A stretch of 21,744 bases of DNA from a virus, in IMG/VR virus record IMGVR_UViG_3300031576_001017, positions 1-21,744 of that record. One strand, given 5' to 3'. Shown here piece after piece: positions 6,972 to 14,907 of the stretch. The notes beneath the pieces are model-generated. The model worked only from the letters and a program-made list of their open reading frames with translations, was not told where the DNA came from and searched no databases. The position numbers and the translations under genes were made by a program. The first letter of the stretch is position 1, and each line of letters starts with the position of its first letter.

Positions 6972-8423
6972 TTGCGCCTTTGGAAGCGACTGCAAGCCGC
7001 CTTCCCGCAGCTCTGGGCGGCGGCCGACTACGAGGCGGCCGCGAGCACGCGCCGCACCACTGGATGGATCGTCTCGACCAGCGACATCAACACGCTGGTG
7101 TTCCGCAGCGCCGACACCCTGCGGTCCCGCTCGCGGGACATGGTGCGGCGGAACCCGTGGGCCGCCAACGCGCTCGACGCCTTCGTGGCGAACGCCATCG
7201 GGACCGGGATCAAGCCACAGTCGCTGCACCCGGACCTGCGGCTCAAGGAGCGGATTCAGGAGCTATGGCTGCGGTGGACCGACGAGGCCGACGCGACGGG
7301 GCTGACCGACTTCTACGGTCTTCAGGCGATGGCCTGCCGCTCGGTTATGGAGGCTGGTGAATGTTTCATCCGGCTGCGGCCGAGGCTGCCGAAGGACGGC
7401 TTGAGCGTTCCGCTCCAGTTGCAACTGCTCGAGGCCGAGCACCTGCCGGCGAACGAGACCCGGCGCCTCGAGAACGGCAACTACATTCGGGCCGGTATCG
7501 AGTTCGACAAGATCGGGCGGCGGGTCGCGTATCACCTCTATCGCGAGCACCCGGGCGATACCTCGAACCCGATGGCCTCGACCGAACTGGTGCGCGTCGC
7601 CGCCGATTCGGTCCTGCATCTGTTCCGTCCGCTGCGGCCTGGTCAACTTCGCGGCCAGCCGTGGCTCACCCAGGTGCTGGTGAAGCTTTACGAGCTCGAC
7701 CAGTATGACGACGCCGAGTTGGTCCGCAAGAAGACGGCAGCGATGTTCGCGGGCTTCGTAACGAAGAACGCACCCGAGGATCAGATCCTCGGGGAAGGCG
7801 CCCCGGACTCCAGCGGCGCCTCACTCGCAGGCCTCGAACCAGGCACCTTGCAGGTCCTGCTGCCGGGCGAGGACGTTAAGTTTTCGACTCCAGCCGACGT
7901 CGGCGCAACCTACGAGACGTTCATGCGGGTCCAGTTGCGCTCGATCGCGGCCGGCATGGGGATCACATACGAGCAGTTGACCGGGGATCTCACCGGTGTC
8001 AACTACTCCTCGATCCGCGCCGGGCTGCTCGAGTTCCGCCGGCGCTGCGAGCAGTTCCAGCACCAGGTGATCGTCTACCAGATGTGCCGGCCCATCTGGG
8101 GGCGGTGGATTGAGGCGGCGCTGCTTGCGGGCGCCCTGCGGGCTGCGGCGGATGATCCAGGTCTTTTCGACGTGAAATGGATTGCGCCGGGCTGGGCCTG
8201 GGTCGATCCCCTCAAGGACATCAAGGCTCAGATCATGGCCGTGCGCGCCGGCTTCAAGAGCCGGGCCGAGGTGGTCTCCGAGCAGGGCTACGACGCCGAG
8301 GCAATCGACCGCGAGATCGCCGCCGACAACGCAAGGGCCGACGAGCTGGGCCTTGAGTACGACTCCGACCCTCGAAAGGAAGACGATGAAGACGCTGACA
8401 CATCTGGCGACGCGGGTCTTTGA
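6972..8423 (+). CDS. portal protein, lambda gpB family
   Basis: This 483-residue protein forms the dodecameric portal ring through which DNA enters and leaves the head. Typical features are RSRDMVRRNPWAANALDAFV (53-72) followed by GTGIKP, a long central body, and GMGITYEQLTGDLTGVNYSS (about 325-345) with RAGLLEFRRRCE just after. These are hallmarks of the lambda gpB/PBSX-type portal. It begins with TTG; AAAGG at 6958-6962 gives a normal spacing, and no better start gives the full N-terminus. The C-terminal tail (about 463-483) is strongly acidic (DPRKEDDEDADTSGD), and the protease gene starts inside it. Lambda gpB is trimmed during assembly; whether this one is cannot be seen. Confidence 0.94.
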   Translation: MRLWKRLQAAFPQLWAAADYEAAASTRRTTGWIVSTSDINTLVFRSADTLRSRSRDMVRRNPWAANALDAFVANAIGTGIKPQSLHPDLRLKERIQELWLRWTDEADATGLTDFYGLQAMACRSVMEAGECFIRLRPRLPKDGLSVPLQLQLLEAEHLPANETRRLENGNYIRAGIEFDKIGRRVAYHLYREHPGDTSNPMASTELVRVAADSVLHLFRPLRPGQLRGQPWLTQVLVKLYELDQYDDAELVRKKTAAMFAGFVTKNAPEDQILGEGAPDSSGASLAGLEPGTLQVLLPGEDVKFSTPADVGATYETFMRVQLRSIAAGMGITYEQLTGDLTGVNYSSIRAGLLEFRRRCEQFQHQVIVYQMCRPIWGRWIEAALLAGALRAAADDPGLFDVKWIAPGWAWVDPLKDIKAQIMAVRAGFKSRAEVVSEQGYDAEAIDREIAADNARADELGLEYDSDPRKEDDEDADTSGDAGL

Positions 8424-9591
8424 TACGCCGCTCCTGATCGCCCCGCAGAAGCTCGAAGTGATCCTCGCGGTACTCGCGCCGCGTCTCGGCTTGGAGGCCC
8501 CATGTGCGGCTGCCCCCAGCGAGGCGCGAAGCGCGAGCAAGGCCTTCGAGATCACCGCAGATGGTATCGCGATCATCCCGATCGAGGGCACGCTGGTCCA
8601 CAAGTCCTACGGTGTCGATGCGCTGTCGGGGTTGCGCTCCTACACCGACATCCAGGGCGAGGTGCAGGACGCCGCCAAGGACCCGGCGGTTAAGGCCATC
8701 CTGCTCGATATCGATTCGCACGGCGGCGAAGTCGCCGGCGCCTTCGATGCGGCCGACGCCATCTACGCCGCGCGCTCGGCCAAGCCGGTCTTTGCCGTGG
8801 CCAACAACGACGCCCTGAGCGGGGCGTATCTGTTGGCCTCCGGCGCCGACCGGATTTACGTGAGCCGGACTTCCGGCGTCGGCTCGGTCGGCGTGATGGT
8901 CACGCATCTGGACATGACCGGCAACGACGAGAAACTCGGCTTCAAATACACCATCGTCCACGCCGGGGCCCGCAAGGCCGACCTCCATCCCCACGTGCCG
9001 CTGAGCGAGGAGGCGCGACAGGTCCTCGAAGCCGCCGTCGATCGGACGTACGGGATGCTGGTCGCGACGGTCGCGCGTAATCGAGGCATCTCTGAAGCGG
9101 CCATCCGAGAGACCGAGGCGGCAGTCTTCCTCGGCAGCGACGGCGTGGACGTCCGGCTGGCCGACCGCGTGGGTACGCCCGAGGCCGCACTGAACGACCT
9201 GCGGGCCGCTATCGGCGGCCGCAGCACTCTATTCCAACCAGGAGGCAAAACCACCATGAACGAAGAACCGGCTCGAACTGAAATCGCCGAGCCTGCAGTG
9301 GACATTGAAGCGATCCGAGCGGAGGCCCGGAAGCAGGGCTACGGCGAGGCACGTGAGATCGTCGAACTCTGCGCCCTGGCCGGCATGCCCGATAAGGCCG
9401 CGCGGCTGTTGGCCCGCGGCATCACGCCCGCGGAAGCCCGCCAGGTCCTCATGGAGGCTCGCGCGGCCGAGGACTCGACCGAGATCCGCTCGCACGTGAT
9501 GCCGGACACCGGCACCAGCCCGAAGCCCTCACTCGAAAACAACCCTGTCATCAAGGCCGTCGAGAAGCTGGCGGCGAAAGGAGTGAACTGA
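8386..9591 (+). CDS. S49 prohead protease (gpC-like) with C-terminal scaffold
   Basis: A 401-residue serine peptidase of the SppA/S49 clan that processes the prohead. Residues 55-285 hold the protease. The substrate-cleft region is ILLDIDSHGGEVAGAFD (105-121). The likely nucleophile is Ser145 in NDALSGAYLLASGAD, and the likely general base is Lys197 in HAGARKADLHPH; SGVGSVGVM lies between them. The start ATG has GAAAGGAAG just upstream (8374-8382) and overlaps the portal gene by 38 bases. The last 111 residues form a separate helical region that can be made on its own from an internal start (separate entry), the lambda C/Nu3 arrangement. Portal upstream and decoration protein downstream support the call. 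Confidence 0.92.
   Translation: MKTLTHLATRVFDTPLLIAPQKLEVILAVLAPRLGLEAPCAAAPSEARSASKAFEITADGIAIIPIEGTLVHKSYGVDALSGLRSYTDIQGEVQDAAKDPAVKAILLDIDSHGGEVAGAFDAADAIYAARSAKPVFAVANNDALSGAYLLASGADRIYVSRTSGVGSVGVMVTHLDMTGNDEKLGFKYTIVHAGARKADLHPHVPLSEEARQVLEAAVDRTYGMLVATVARNRGISEAAIRETEAAVFLGSDGVDVRLADRVGTPEAALNDLRAAIGGRSTLFQPGGKTTMNEEPARTEIAEPAVDIEAIRAEARKQGYGEAREIVELCALAGMPDKAARLLARGITPAEARQVLMEARAAEDSTEIRSHVMPDTGTSPKPSLENNPVIKAVEKLAAKGVN
9256..9591 (+). CDS. nested in-frame scaffold protein (Nu3-like)
   Basis: An in-frame internal ATG at 9256 would give a 111-residue protein identical to the C-terminus of the protease. A near-perfect ribosome site, AGGAGG (9240-9245), lies 10 bases before it, although this is the middle of an open gene, so it is unlikely to be chance. 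The product is hydrophilic and mostly helical (IEAIRAEARKQGYGEAREI, TPAEARQVLMEARAAEDS) and ends with a short basic helix (VIKAVEKLAAKGVN), the usual shape of a scaffold whose C-terminus binds the capsid protein. In lambda, Nu3 is made the same way inside gene C; the assignment here rests on position and the ribosome site. Confidence 0.8.
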   Translation: MNEEPARTEIAEPAVDIEAIRAEARKQGYGEAREIVELCALAGMPDKAARLLARGITPAEARQVLMEARAAEDSTEIRSHVMPDTGTSPKPSLENNPVIKAVEKLAAKGVN

Positions 9592-9592
9592 C

Positions 9593-10264
9593 ATGGCCGT
9601 CAAGACTGAAGGTTTGTACCTTGGCGATGTCTTGAAGTATGAAGCCGAGGCCCTCTATTGCCGCGAGCCGGTCACGGTGCTCGCCGGCGCCGGCGCCGAT
9701 CGTGTGCTCACCAGCGCGATGGTGCTCGGCCGGATCACCAAGGGCGCCGCCACGGGCGCGGCCGTCGCCGGCAATACCGGCAACGGTACCATCACCGCCG
9801 CGCCCACCGTGGGGCAGGCCGCCAAGGTCGGGGTCTACCGTATCACCTGCATCGAGCCCGCGACCAACGGCGGCATCTTCGTCGTGGAGGACCCGGACGG
9901 AATCGTGATCGGGACCGCCGTGGTTGGCACGGCCTTCACCACGCACCTCACTTTCACCATTGCCGACGGCGCGGTCGACTTCGTCGCCGGCGACGCCTTC
10001 ACCATCACGGTGGCTGCCGGGTCGGGCAAGGTCAAGCAAATCGATTTCTCGGCCACCGACGGAGCCGACAAGGCCTACGGCATCCTGGTCGCCGACGTCA
10101 CGGCGCCCAACGGCGTCGACGCCAAGGGCACGGCGATTGTGAACGGTCCAGCAGTGGTCGCCAACAACGGTTTGGCCTGGCCGACCGGAGCGACCCAGCC
10201 CCAGAAGGACGCTGCGATCGCCCAACTCAAGGCCGCGAACATCAAGACCCGCGAAGGAGCGTAA
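9593..10264 (+). CDS. head decoration protein, gpD family, with inserted domain
   Basis: This 223-residue protein should trim the capsid surface as trimers and stabilise the expanded head, like lambda gpD (110 residues). The gpD-like core is split. Residues 1-50 (LYLGDVLKYEAEALYCREPV, LTSAMVLGRITKG) and 146-223 (AYGILVADVT, ADNA-free GPAVVANNGLAWPTGA, then a helical end) flank an extra region at about 51-145. That region is rich in Gly, Thr and Val and beta-strand forming (GNTGNGTITAAP, FTIADGAVDFVAGDAFTITV). Inserts of this kind appear in other phage gpD homologues and probably project from the capsid. GAAAGGAG is centred about 12 bases before the ATG. It lies directly between the protease/scaffold and capsid genes. 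Confidence 0.88.
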   Translation: MAVKTEGLYLGDVLKYEAEALYCREPVTVLAGAGADRVLTSAMVLGRITKGAATGAAVAGNTGNGTITAAPTVGQAAKVGVYRITCIEPATNGGIFVVEDPDGIVIGTAVVGTAFTTHLTFTIADGAVDFVAGDAFTITVAAGSGKVKQIDFSATDGADKAYGILVADVTAPNGVDAKGTAIVNGPAVVANNGLAWPTGATQPQKDAAIAQLKAANIKTREGA

Positions 10265-10270
10265 CGAACC

Positions 10271-11275
10271 ATGCTGAATCCATTCTCGTCTGACGCCTTT
10301 GACATGGTGGCGCTCACCGCCGCCATCAACAAGATCCCCAATCTCTATGGCCGCGTCGAACAACTCGGCCTGATGCCCGCAGCAGGGGTACGCACGCGCA
10401 CCATTCTGATTGAGGAGATGAATGGGGTATTGAATCTGCTGCCCACGCAGCCGGTGGGCTCGCCCGGCACCGTGGGCACCATGGGGAAGCGCAAGGTGCG
10501 CTCGTTTGTGATCCCGCACATCCCCCACGATGACACGGTGCTGCCCGAGGAGGTCCAGGGTATCCGGGCCTTTGGCTCGGAGAACGAGATGGAGGCTCTC
10601 GCCAGCCTCATGGCGCAGAAGCTCCAGAACATGCGCAACAAGCATGCGATCACGTTGGAGCACCTGCGCATGGGCGCGCTCAAGGGCGTGATCCTGGATG
10701 CCGACGCCTCGACGCTCTACGACCTCTACAGCGAGTTCGGCATTACAGCCAAGGTGGTGAACTTCGCCCTGACCACCGCCTCGACCGAAGTGCTGACCAA
10801 GTGCCTCGAAGTGAAGCGCCACATCGAGGATAACCTGCGCGGCGAGTTCATGGCGGGGTTCTACTGCCTGTGCTCGCCCGGCTTCTTCGACGCCCTGACC
10901 ACCCATGCCAAGGTCAAAGAGGCGTACGCCCGCTGGCAACAGGGGCAAATCCTGTTCTCCGACAACCGGACGAACTTCAGTTTCGGGGGGATCGTCTTCG
11001 AGGAGTACCGCGGGCAGGCGACCGATCCGGCTGGCAACGTGCGCAAGTTCATCGCGGATGATGAGGCCCACTTCTTCCCGCTAGGCACGGCGACCACGTT
11101 TCGGACCTACTTTGCGCCGGCGGACTTCAACGAGACGGCAAACACGCTGGGGCTGCCGCTCTACGCGAAGCAGGAGCCGCGGAAGTTCGGCCGCGGGACG
11201 GACTTGCACTCGCAAAGCAATCCGTTGCCGGTCTGCCTGCGGCCCGAGGTTCTGGTCAAAGGCACCAAGACGTAG
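10271..11275 (+). CDS. major capsid protein, lambda gpE family
   Basis: This 334-residue protein is the main head shell subunit. It starts MLNPFSSDAFDMVALTAAIN, typical of lambda-E-type capsid proteins, and has IPNLYGRVEQLGLMP, RTRTILIEEMNGVLNLLPT and KVRSFVIPHIPHDDTVLPEE, which belong to the conserved N-terminal half. The long helix region around 110-140 (LASLMAQKLQNMRNKHAITL) fits the HK97-fold spine helix. The C-terminal half contains the usual FRTYFAPADFNETANTLGLP. GAAGGAG lies 10 bases before the ATG. Length is close to lambda gpE (341), and gene order after gpD agrees. Confidence 0.95.
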   Translation: MLNPFSSDAFDMVALTAAINKIPNLYGRVEQLGLMPAAGVRTRTILIEEMNGVLNLLPTQPVGSPGTVGTMGKRKVRSFVIPHIPHDDTVLPEEVQGIRAFGSENEMEALASLMAQKLQNMRNKHAITLEHLRMGALKGVILDADASTLYDLYSEFGITAKVVNFALTTASTEVLTKCLEVKRHIEDNLRGEFMAGFYCLCSPGFFDALTTHAKVKEAYARWQQGQILFSDNRTNFSFGGIVFEEYRGQATDPAGNVRKFIADDEAHFFPLGTATTFRTYFAPADFNETANTLGLPLYAKQEPRKFGRGTDLHSQSNPLPVCLRPEVLVKGTKT

Positions 11276-11278
11276 CCG

Positions 11279-11587
11279 ATGAGCTGGGACTCGGCCACAG
11301 ACGCGCTGAACGCGGCTTGCCTTGCGGCGTTCGGGCGCACGGTCACCTACACGCCGCAGAGTGCCGTTGCGTTCACGCTCACGGGGATCCTCGAGCTGGG
11401 GGCCCGCCGGGAGGAGGCCGCGCCGGGCACCTACGCGCTGCTGTTCGCCAAGGCGACGGCGTTTTCGTCGCCGCCCGAGCGAGGCGACGAGGTGACTGTT
11501 GGCTCCGCGATCTACAAGGTGGTGGACATCGAGGCAGACGCCGCCGGCGGCGTGCAACTGGTACTGCATTTCAACCGCACAACCTGA
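11279..11587 (+). CDS. head-tail connector, gpFII-like
   Basis: A 102-residue protein with an N-terminal helix (WDSATDALNAACLAAFG) followed by beta strands (TVTYTPQSAVAFTLTGILEL, RGDEVTVGSAIYKVVDIEAD). The shape and size fit the lambda gpFII/Phage_attach family of connectors that join the head to the tail. It begins 3 bases after the capsid stop, with no strong ribosome site, so it may depend on coupling. A lambda gpFI-type chaperone is not seen between capsid and connector. The family call rests on shape and position rather than on a diagnostic motif. Confidence 0.72.
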   Translation: MSWDSATDALNAACLAAFGRTVTYTPQSAVAFTLTGILELGARREEAAPGTYALLFAKATAFSSPPERGDEVTVGSAIYKVVDIEADAAGGVQLVLHFNRTT

Positions 11588-11607
11588 GATTCAAGGAGGA
11601 AACCATC

Positions 11608-12180
11608 ATGGGATTCTGGGATCTTTTCACCGGGCCGGTCGTGGGCGGACCGGCGCCGCAACCTGTCACTGCCACTCCCCCCGAGCCGCCCACGTTCACG
11701 CGGGCGCGGCCGGCTGACAAACGGCCGAAGTTCTTCGTGGATTGCAAAGACGCGGCCGAGGCCCGCGACTTCCTGCTGCGGCACGGCAAACTGCTCGCGA
11801 GCGACTCCGGCACGAGCGCGATGCTGGTGGATTCTGAGCCGATCTCGAAAAACGATCTGCCACTCGGCACCGTGAAGAGCTACACGCTCAACTATCTGCC
11901 GATGGCCGTCGATCCGAACGGCTTCGAGGAAGTGTTCCGGGCGATGGAGTCGAAGGGCTTCGATCTCGCGCGGTTCACCATCGCGTGCTTCGACACCCGC
12001 TACGTCGGGCACCTGTGGAAGCTGCCAGGCCAGGAAGACAAGCCGTCGCCGTGGGACTACTCGTGGCCCGACCGGCTGATCTCGATCGGGCCGAGCGGCT
12101 GGCAGCACTCGGAGCTCCGCCTCGTGCTGCACTCTCCGTGGGTGTTCGCCGAGGAGCTGCGGGTCTACAAGGTCGCGTAG
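11608..12180 (+). CDS. phage protein of unknown function with strong ribosome site
   Basis: A 190-residue protein starting MGFWDLFTGPVVGGPAPQPV. A proline-rich segment (about 15-35) precedes a globular part with FFVDCKDAAEARDFLLRHGK (about 47-66), a central ELP-type loop and a C-terminus of WQHSELRLVLHSPWVFAEEL. I do not recognise the family. AAGGAGGA (11593-11600), 7 bases before the ATG, is the strongest ribosome site in the window, which suggests the protein is made in quantity. It lies between the connector and the tail-completion candidate, a slot where lambda has no equivalent, so a connector, neck or assembly role is plausible but unproven. Confidence 0.7.
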   Translation: MGFWDLFTGPVVGGPAPQPVTATPPEPPTFTRARPADKRPKFFVDCKDAAEARDFLLRHGKLLASDSGTSAMLVDSEPISKNDLPLGTVKSYTLNYLPMAVDPNGFEEVFRAMESKGFDLARFTIACFDTRYVGHLWKLPGQEDKPSPWDYSWPDRLISIGPSGWQHSELRLVLHSPWVFAEELRVYKVA

Positions 12181-12182
12181 CT

Positions 12183-12641
12183 GTGGCCAGCGTCCGCATC
12201 TGGTTCAAGCGGCAGCTCCGTGTGGATCATCTGAGCTTCCGCCAGTTCCAGATGCTGAAGCTCGGGACGGTGGGCCTGGCGGCGGTGAAAAACCGGTTGG
12301 CGACCGCCAGGGGCCCCACCGACGCGCCCGCCAAGCCGCTCACCAAGCGCTACGCGATCTATAAGAGCAGGGTGCTGCGGCGGCGAGCGATCCGGGATCT
12401 GTCGCTCACCGGGAGCATGCTGCGAAACCTCTCGGTCCGAACGGTGAGTGAAAAGGCGGCCAAGGCCTCGCTCACATCGCGCAAGGATCGGATCAAGGGG
12501 CTGGCCAACGAGCGGATCGAGCCGTGGCTGGTGTTCTCGCCGGCGAATAACGCCGCGGTCACTGAGGCTGCGCGCCGGATCTTTCGCGAGATGCTTCCTC
12601 GTTTGGTCGTTGAACGATTCCTCGGGGGCAAGCAGCGATGA
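12183..12641 (+). CDS. putative tail completion protein (gpZ/gp10-like)
   Basis: This 152-residue basic protein begins with GTG three bases after the previous stop (VASVRIWFKRQLRVD). It is helical and Arg/Lys-rich (AVKNRLATARGPTDAP, LTKRYAIYKSRVLRRRAIRD, LTGSMLRNLSVRTV), and ends with a helix TEAARRIFREMLPRLVVERF. Basic proteins of this size in this position are usually tail completion or minor tail proteins such as lambda gpZ or HK97 gp10. Position between the head connector and the tail-terminator candidate supports that, but no diagnostic motif was recognised. It overlaps the next gene by 4 bases (ATGA). Confidence 0.55.
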   Translation: MASVRIWFKRQLRVDHLSFRQFQMLKLGTVGLAAVKNRLATARGPTDAPAKPLTKRYAIYKSRVLRRRAIRDLSLTGSMLRNLSVRTVSEKAAKASLTSRKDRIKGLANERIEPWLVFSPANNAAVTEAARRIFREMLPRLVVERFLGGKQR

Positions 12642-13111
12642 TCAATCCGGCAGAACTCGTCGAGGCGCTCGTGGCGAAGCTCCGGGCAATCCCGGAACTG
12701 GTCGCCGAGATGGAGGGGGACGCACAGCGGATCTACGCCTACCACGACTCGTATCCGAAGCGGGTCAGCCTGCCGGCTGCCGTTTACGAGATGCCGGTCC
12801 CTTCCATCATGGTCGCGTGGCAAGGCACGGTTCCAGGAACGTTCGGCGCGAACGAAGCCTGGAGGCACAACCTGTCGCTCTACCTGCGCGCCGGCGAGAA
12901 GTTCGAGGGTGAGCCGCCGACCGCTTACTACAGGCTGTTCAGCCTGATCGTCAACGGCGTGCCCGCGGGTTCCGCGCTGAAGCTGCTCTACACGACGGTC
13001 CACGACCGCTGCCATCCCATGGACACTCCGTCCATCCAGCGCGGCACCGACGAGCAGGGAACCGACTACTTCGAAGTCACGGTGTCGTTCACCGAGATCG
13101 GAGACAACTGA
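12638..13111 (+). CDS. putative tail terminator protein (gpU-like)
   Basis: This 157-residue protein starts in an ATGA overlap with the preceding gene. The N-terminal helix (PAELVEALVAKLRAIPELVA) followed by a beta-rich body (RHNLSLYLRAGE, QGTDYFEVTVSFTEIGDN) fits tail terminator proteins, which cap the finished tail tube and dock it to the head. It stands just before the tail tube gene, as gpU does before gpV in lambda (gene order Z-U-V). The evidence is size, layout and position; the sequence shows no unique motif. Confidence 0.6.
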   Translation: MINPAELVEALVAKLRAIPELVAEMEGDAQRIYAYHDSYPKRVSLPAAVYEMPVPSIMVAWQGTVPGTFGANEAWRHNLSLYLRAGEKFEGEPPTAYYRLFSLIVNGVPAGSALKLLYTTVHDRCHPMDTPSIQRGTDEQGTDYFEVTVSFTEIGDN

Positions 13112-13263
13112 TGGATCACGTCTACCTTGTCTCGCCTGACGGCACTCAGCAGAAGCTGGTGCCCGCCGTACCGGAGGAACTCGTTCCGTTGATGGTCGAG
13201 GGATGGCGGCAGGTGGACGCGCCCGCACCGCCTGAGGAGCCTCCCAAAGAGGATCAGGAGTAA
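13111..13263 (+). CDS. 50-residue acidic protein between terminator and tube genes
   Basis: A small gene starting at ATG 13111 in a one-base overlap (TGATG) with the tail-terminator stop and ending TAA 13261-13263. It reads MDHVYLVSPDGTQQ, then VPAVPEELVPLMVEGWRQVD, and ends in an acidic proline-rich tail (PEEPPKEDQE). The overlapped start and protein-like composition argue that it is real. The VYLVSPDG and VPLMVEGWRQV parts look like a short beta-alpha unit. Function is unknown; a tail assembly helper is possible. Confidence 0.65.
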   Translation: MDHVYLVSPDGTQQKLVPAVPEELVPLMVEGWRQVDAPAPPEEPPKEDQE

Positions 13264-13266
13264 CCC

Positions 13267-14298
13267 ATGCCCGCCAACATCCGCGAAACCAAGATCGGCT
13301 TCGGCTTCAAGAAGCAGACCGCCCTCCAGACGGCGAATGTGCTGGCCGACATCTGGAGCCTGGCGAAGATGAATGCGGCGCTCTCGACCGTCACCCTGAA
13401 CGTCGAGGACGACGCGGCCGAGCTGGGCAAGGGGCACGAGTTCGCCACCCAGACGTTCAAGTCTCACTGGGACGCGAGCGGCGCGATCGAAAAGTACCTC
13501 ACGAGCGAAATCGCCGCGTGGGCCTTTGTCTTCGGTCTCGGCAACCGGGTCAAGAGCGGCATCACGGCCATCACCTACACCTGCACGCCGCAGGATCCCG
13601 TGACCGGCGGCATCGAACTGCCGGCCTTCTCGTTCATCGAGACCATCCGCCAGGGCGGCAGCGCCGTGCTCGACCGCATGGCCGTGGGCTGCCTGGTCGA
13701 GGACTTCACGATCACGCTCGCCTCGGGACCGGGCCGCTCGAGCTCGAAGATTACGATCAACTTCGCCGGGTGCGGCAAGCTCACCGAGCCAAGCGGGATC
13801 ACCATCCCGGCCGCAACCACCGAGCATCTGCTTCCGGCCGCGAGCGCTCAGGTGACGATCAACGGCGTCAACTACGTCTCCAGCCGCAACCTGGTGTCGC
13901 TCGAGTTCGGACTTAAGAACAACCTGCGCCTGGATGCCGGCTTCTATCCAGGCAGCGGCACTCAGGACAACGCGGCCATTCGCGGGCGCCTCGAGTTCGG
14001 CGACCGCCAGGCCTCGCTCAAATTTGTCGCCCGGTTCGAGAACGGCTCGACCGAACTGACCAAGCTCCGCAACCAGACCACCGGGACGGCGACCATCAGC
14101 CTACAAGGCGAGCTGATCTCGGGCACGGACTACCACTCGATTTCGGTGACCTTCCAGAAGGTCGCCTTCAAGACCGCGATCGTCGGGGACACGGACGGCA
14201 TCGTCACGGTCGAGGTCGAATGCGCGCCGCTCTACGACTCGGTCAACGGCCTGCTCTCGGCCGTGGCCAAGTGCACCCAGGACAACATCGGATCGTAA
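13267..14298 (+). CDS. major tail tube protein
   Basis: This 343-residue protein is the likely tail tube subunit. It is beta-rich with few charged clusters. It begins MPANIRETKIGFGFKKQTAL, and later has WDASGAIEKYLTSEIAAWAF, followed by several strands (SAQVTINGVNYVSSRNLVSL, TTGTATISLQGELISGTDYH) and a C-terminal TIVTVEVEC-type strand. Such a plan is typical of long siphovirus tube proteins, which may carry a C-terminal surface domain. AGGAG lies 8 bases before the ATG. The G/T chaperone gene follows immediately, the order seen in lambda (V-G-T-H). Its expected partner is the tape measure inside the tube. Confidence 0.82.
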   Translation: MPANIRETKIGFGFKKQTALQTANVLADIWSLAKMNAALSTVTLNVEDDAAELGKGHEFATQTFKSHWDASGAIEKYLTSEIAAWAFVFGLGNRVKSGITAITYTCTPQDPVTGGIELPAFSFIETIRQGGSAVLDRMAVGCLVEDFTITLASGPGRSSSKITINFAGCGKLTEPSGITIPAATTEHLLPAASAQVTINGVNYVSSRNLVSLEFGLKNNLRLDAGFYPGSGTQDNAAIRGRLEFGDRQASLKFVARFENGSTELTKLRNQTTGTATISLQGELISGTDYHSISVTFQKVAFKTAIVGDTDGIVTVEVECAPLYDSVNGLLSAVAKCTQDNIGS

Positions 14299-14307
14299 GG
14301 AGCGTCT

Positions 14308-14907
14308 ATGTTTGACACGAAACGCGAAATCGAAATCAGCGTGCTGCATCCGGCGGGGAAAAAGGTCTGCCGGGTGCGCTGGCCATCGGATGAGGAATGG
14401 ATCGAGCACTCCGCCCGCCGGCGGGTGGTGGTGAGCCAGTTGAGCCGGGATGAGTCCGTGACGGAGATCCTGGACGGAGAACGCGCCGCAGGCGAGCTGC
14501 TGGCCAAGATCCGGATCGATAAGGACGGGCCGGATCTCGACGAGTACGAGGCCTCCTATGTCATCGAGCGGCTGTCGCGCGCACAGGTTGACGATTGTGC
14601 GAGAGCCGATGGCGGTGTTGGGGTCACGCTGAAGGTGCCAGGCGTCGTGACCAAGCATGTGCTTCGGGTGCCTTCCCTCGCAGAAGTCGTGAACTACCGC
14701 CGCGGCTTCTCGCGGTTGGTCGAGAACCGCCGCGGCAAGCAACTGCTCAAGATCAACCTCCGGGCCGCAGGGGAATTCTACGACAAGCTGGCGCAGTCAA
14801 AGGAAGGCTACGCGGTTGAGGTCCCCGTTATCCACAAAGCAGCCGTCGTGACCGAGCTGCTTGTGTACTTGGAGGCCGAGCAGGAGGGTGACGCGGGGGA
14901 AGTCTGA
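14308..14907 (+). CDS. tail assembly chaperone G
   Basis: This 199-residue protein should coat the tape measure during tail assembly, like lambda gpG. The beta-rich start (REIEISVLHPAGKKVCRVRW) and helical C-terminal half (EVVNYRRGFSRLVENRRGKQ, EFYDKLAQSKEGYAVEVPVI) fit the role; position between tail tube and tape measure is diagnostic. AAGGAG lies 8 bases before the ATG. The gene ends at TGA 14905-14907, just after a G-rich slippery stretch, and a minority of ribosomes probably read past it in the -1 frame to make the longer fusion product (separate entry). Confidence 0.82.
   Translation: MFDTKREIEISVLHPAGKKVCRVRWPSDEEWIEHSARRRVVVSQLSRDESVTEILDGERAAGELLAKIRIDKDGPDLDEYEASYVIERLSRAQVDDCARADGGVGVTLKVPGVVTKHVLRVPSLAEVVNYRRGFSRLVENRRGKQLLKINLRAAGEFYDKLAQSKEGYAVEVPVIHKAAVVTELLVYLEAEQEGDAGEV

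Noticed and set aside
9658-10293. 211-residue His/Arg-rich frame overlapping the decoration gene
   Set aside because: A plus-one shadow of the decoration gene, consisting of repeated His and Arg with no plausible fold.
9551-11071. 506-residue minus-strand open frame across the decoration and capsid genes
   Set aside because: Lies wholly antisense to two well-supported genes, has no ribosome site or recognisable domain, and long antisense frames are common in GC-rich coding DNA.
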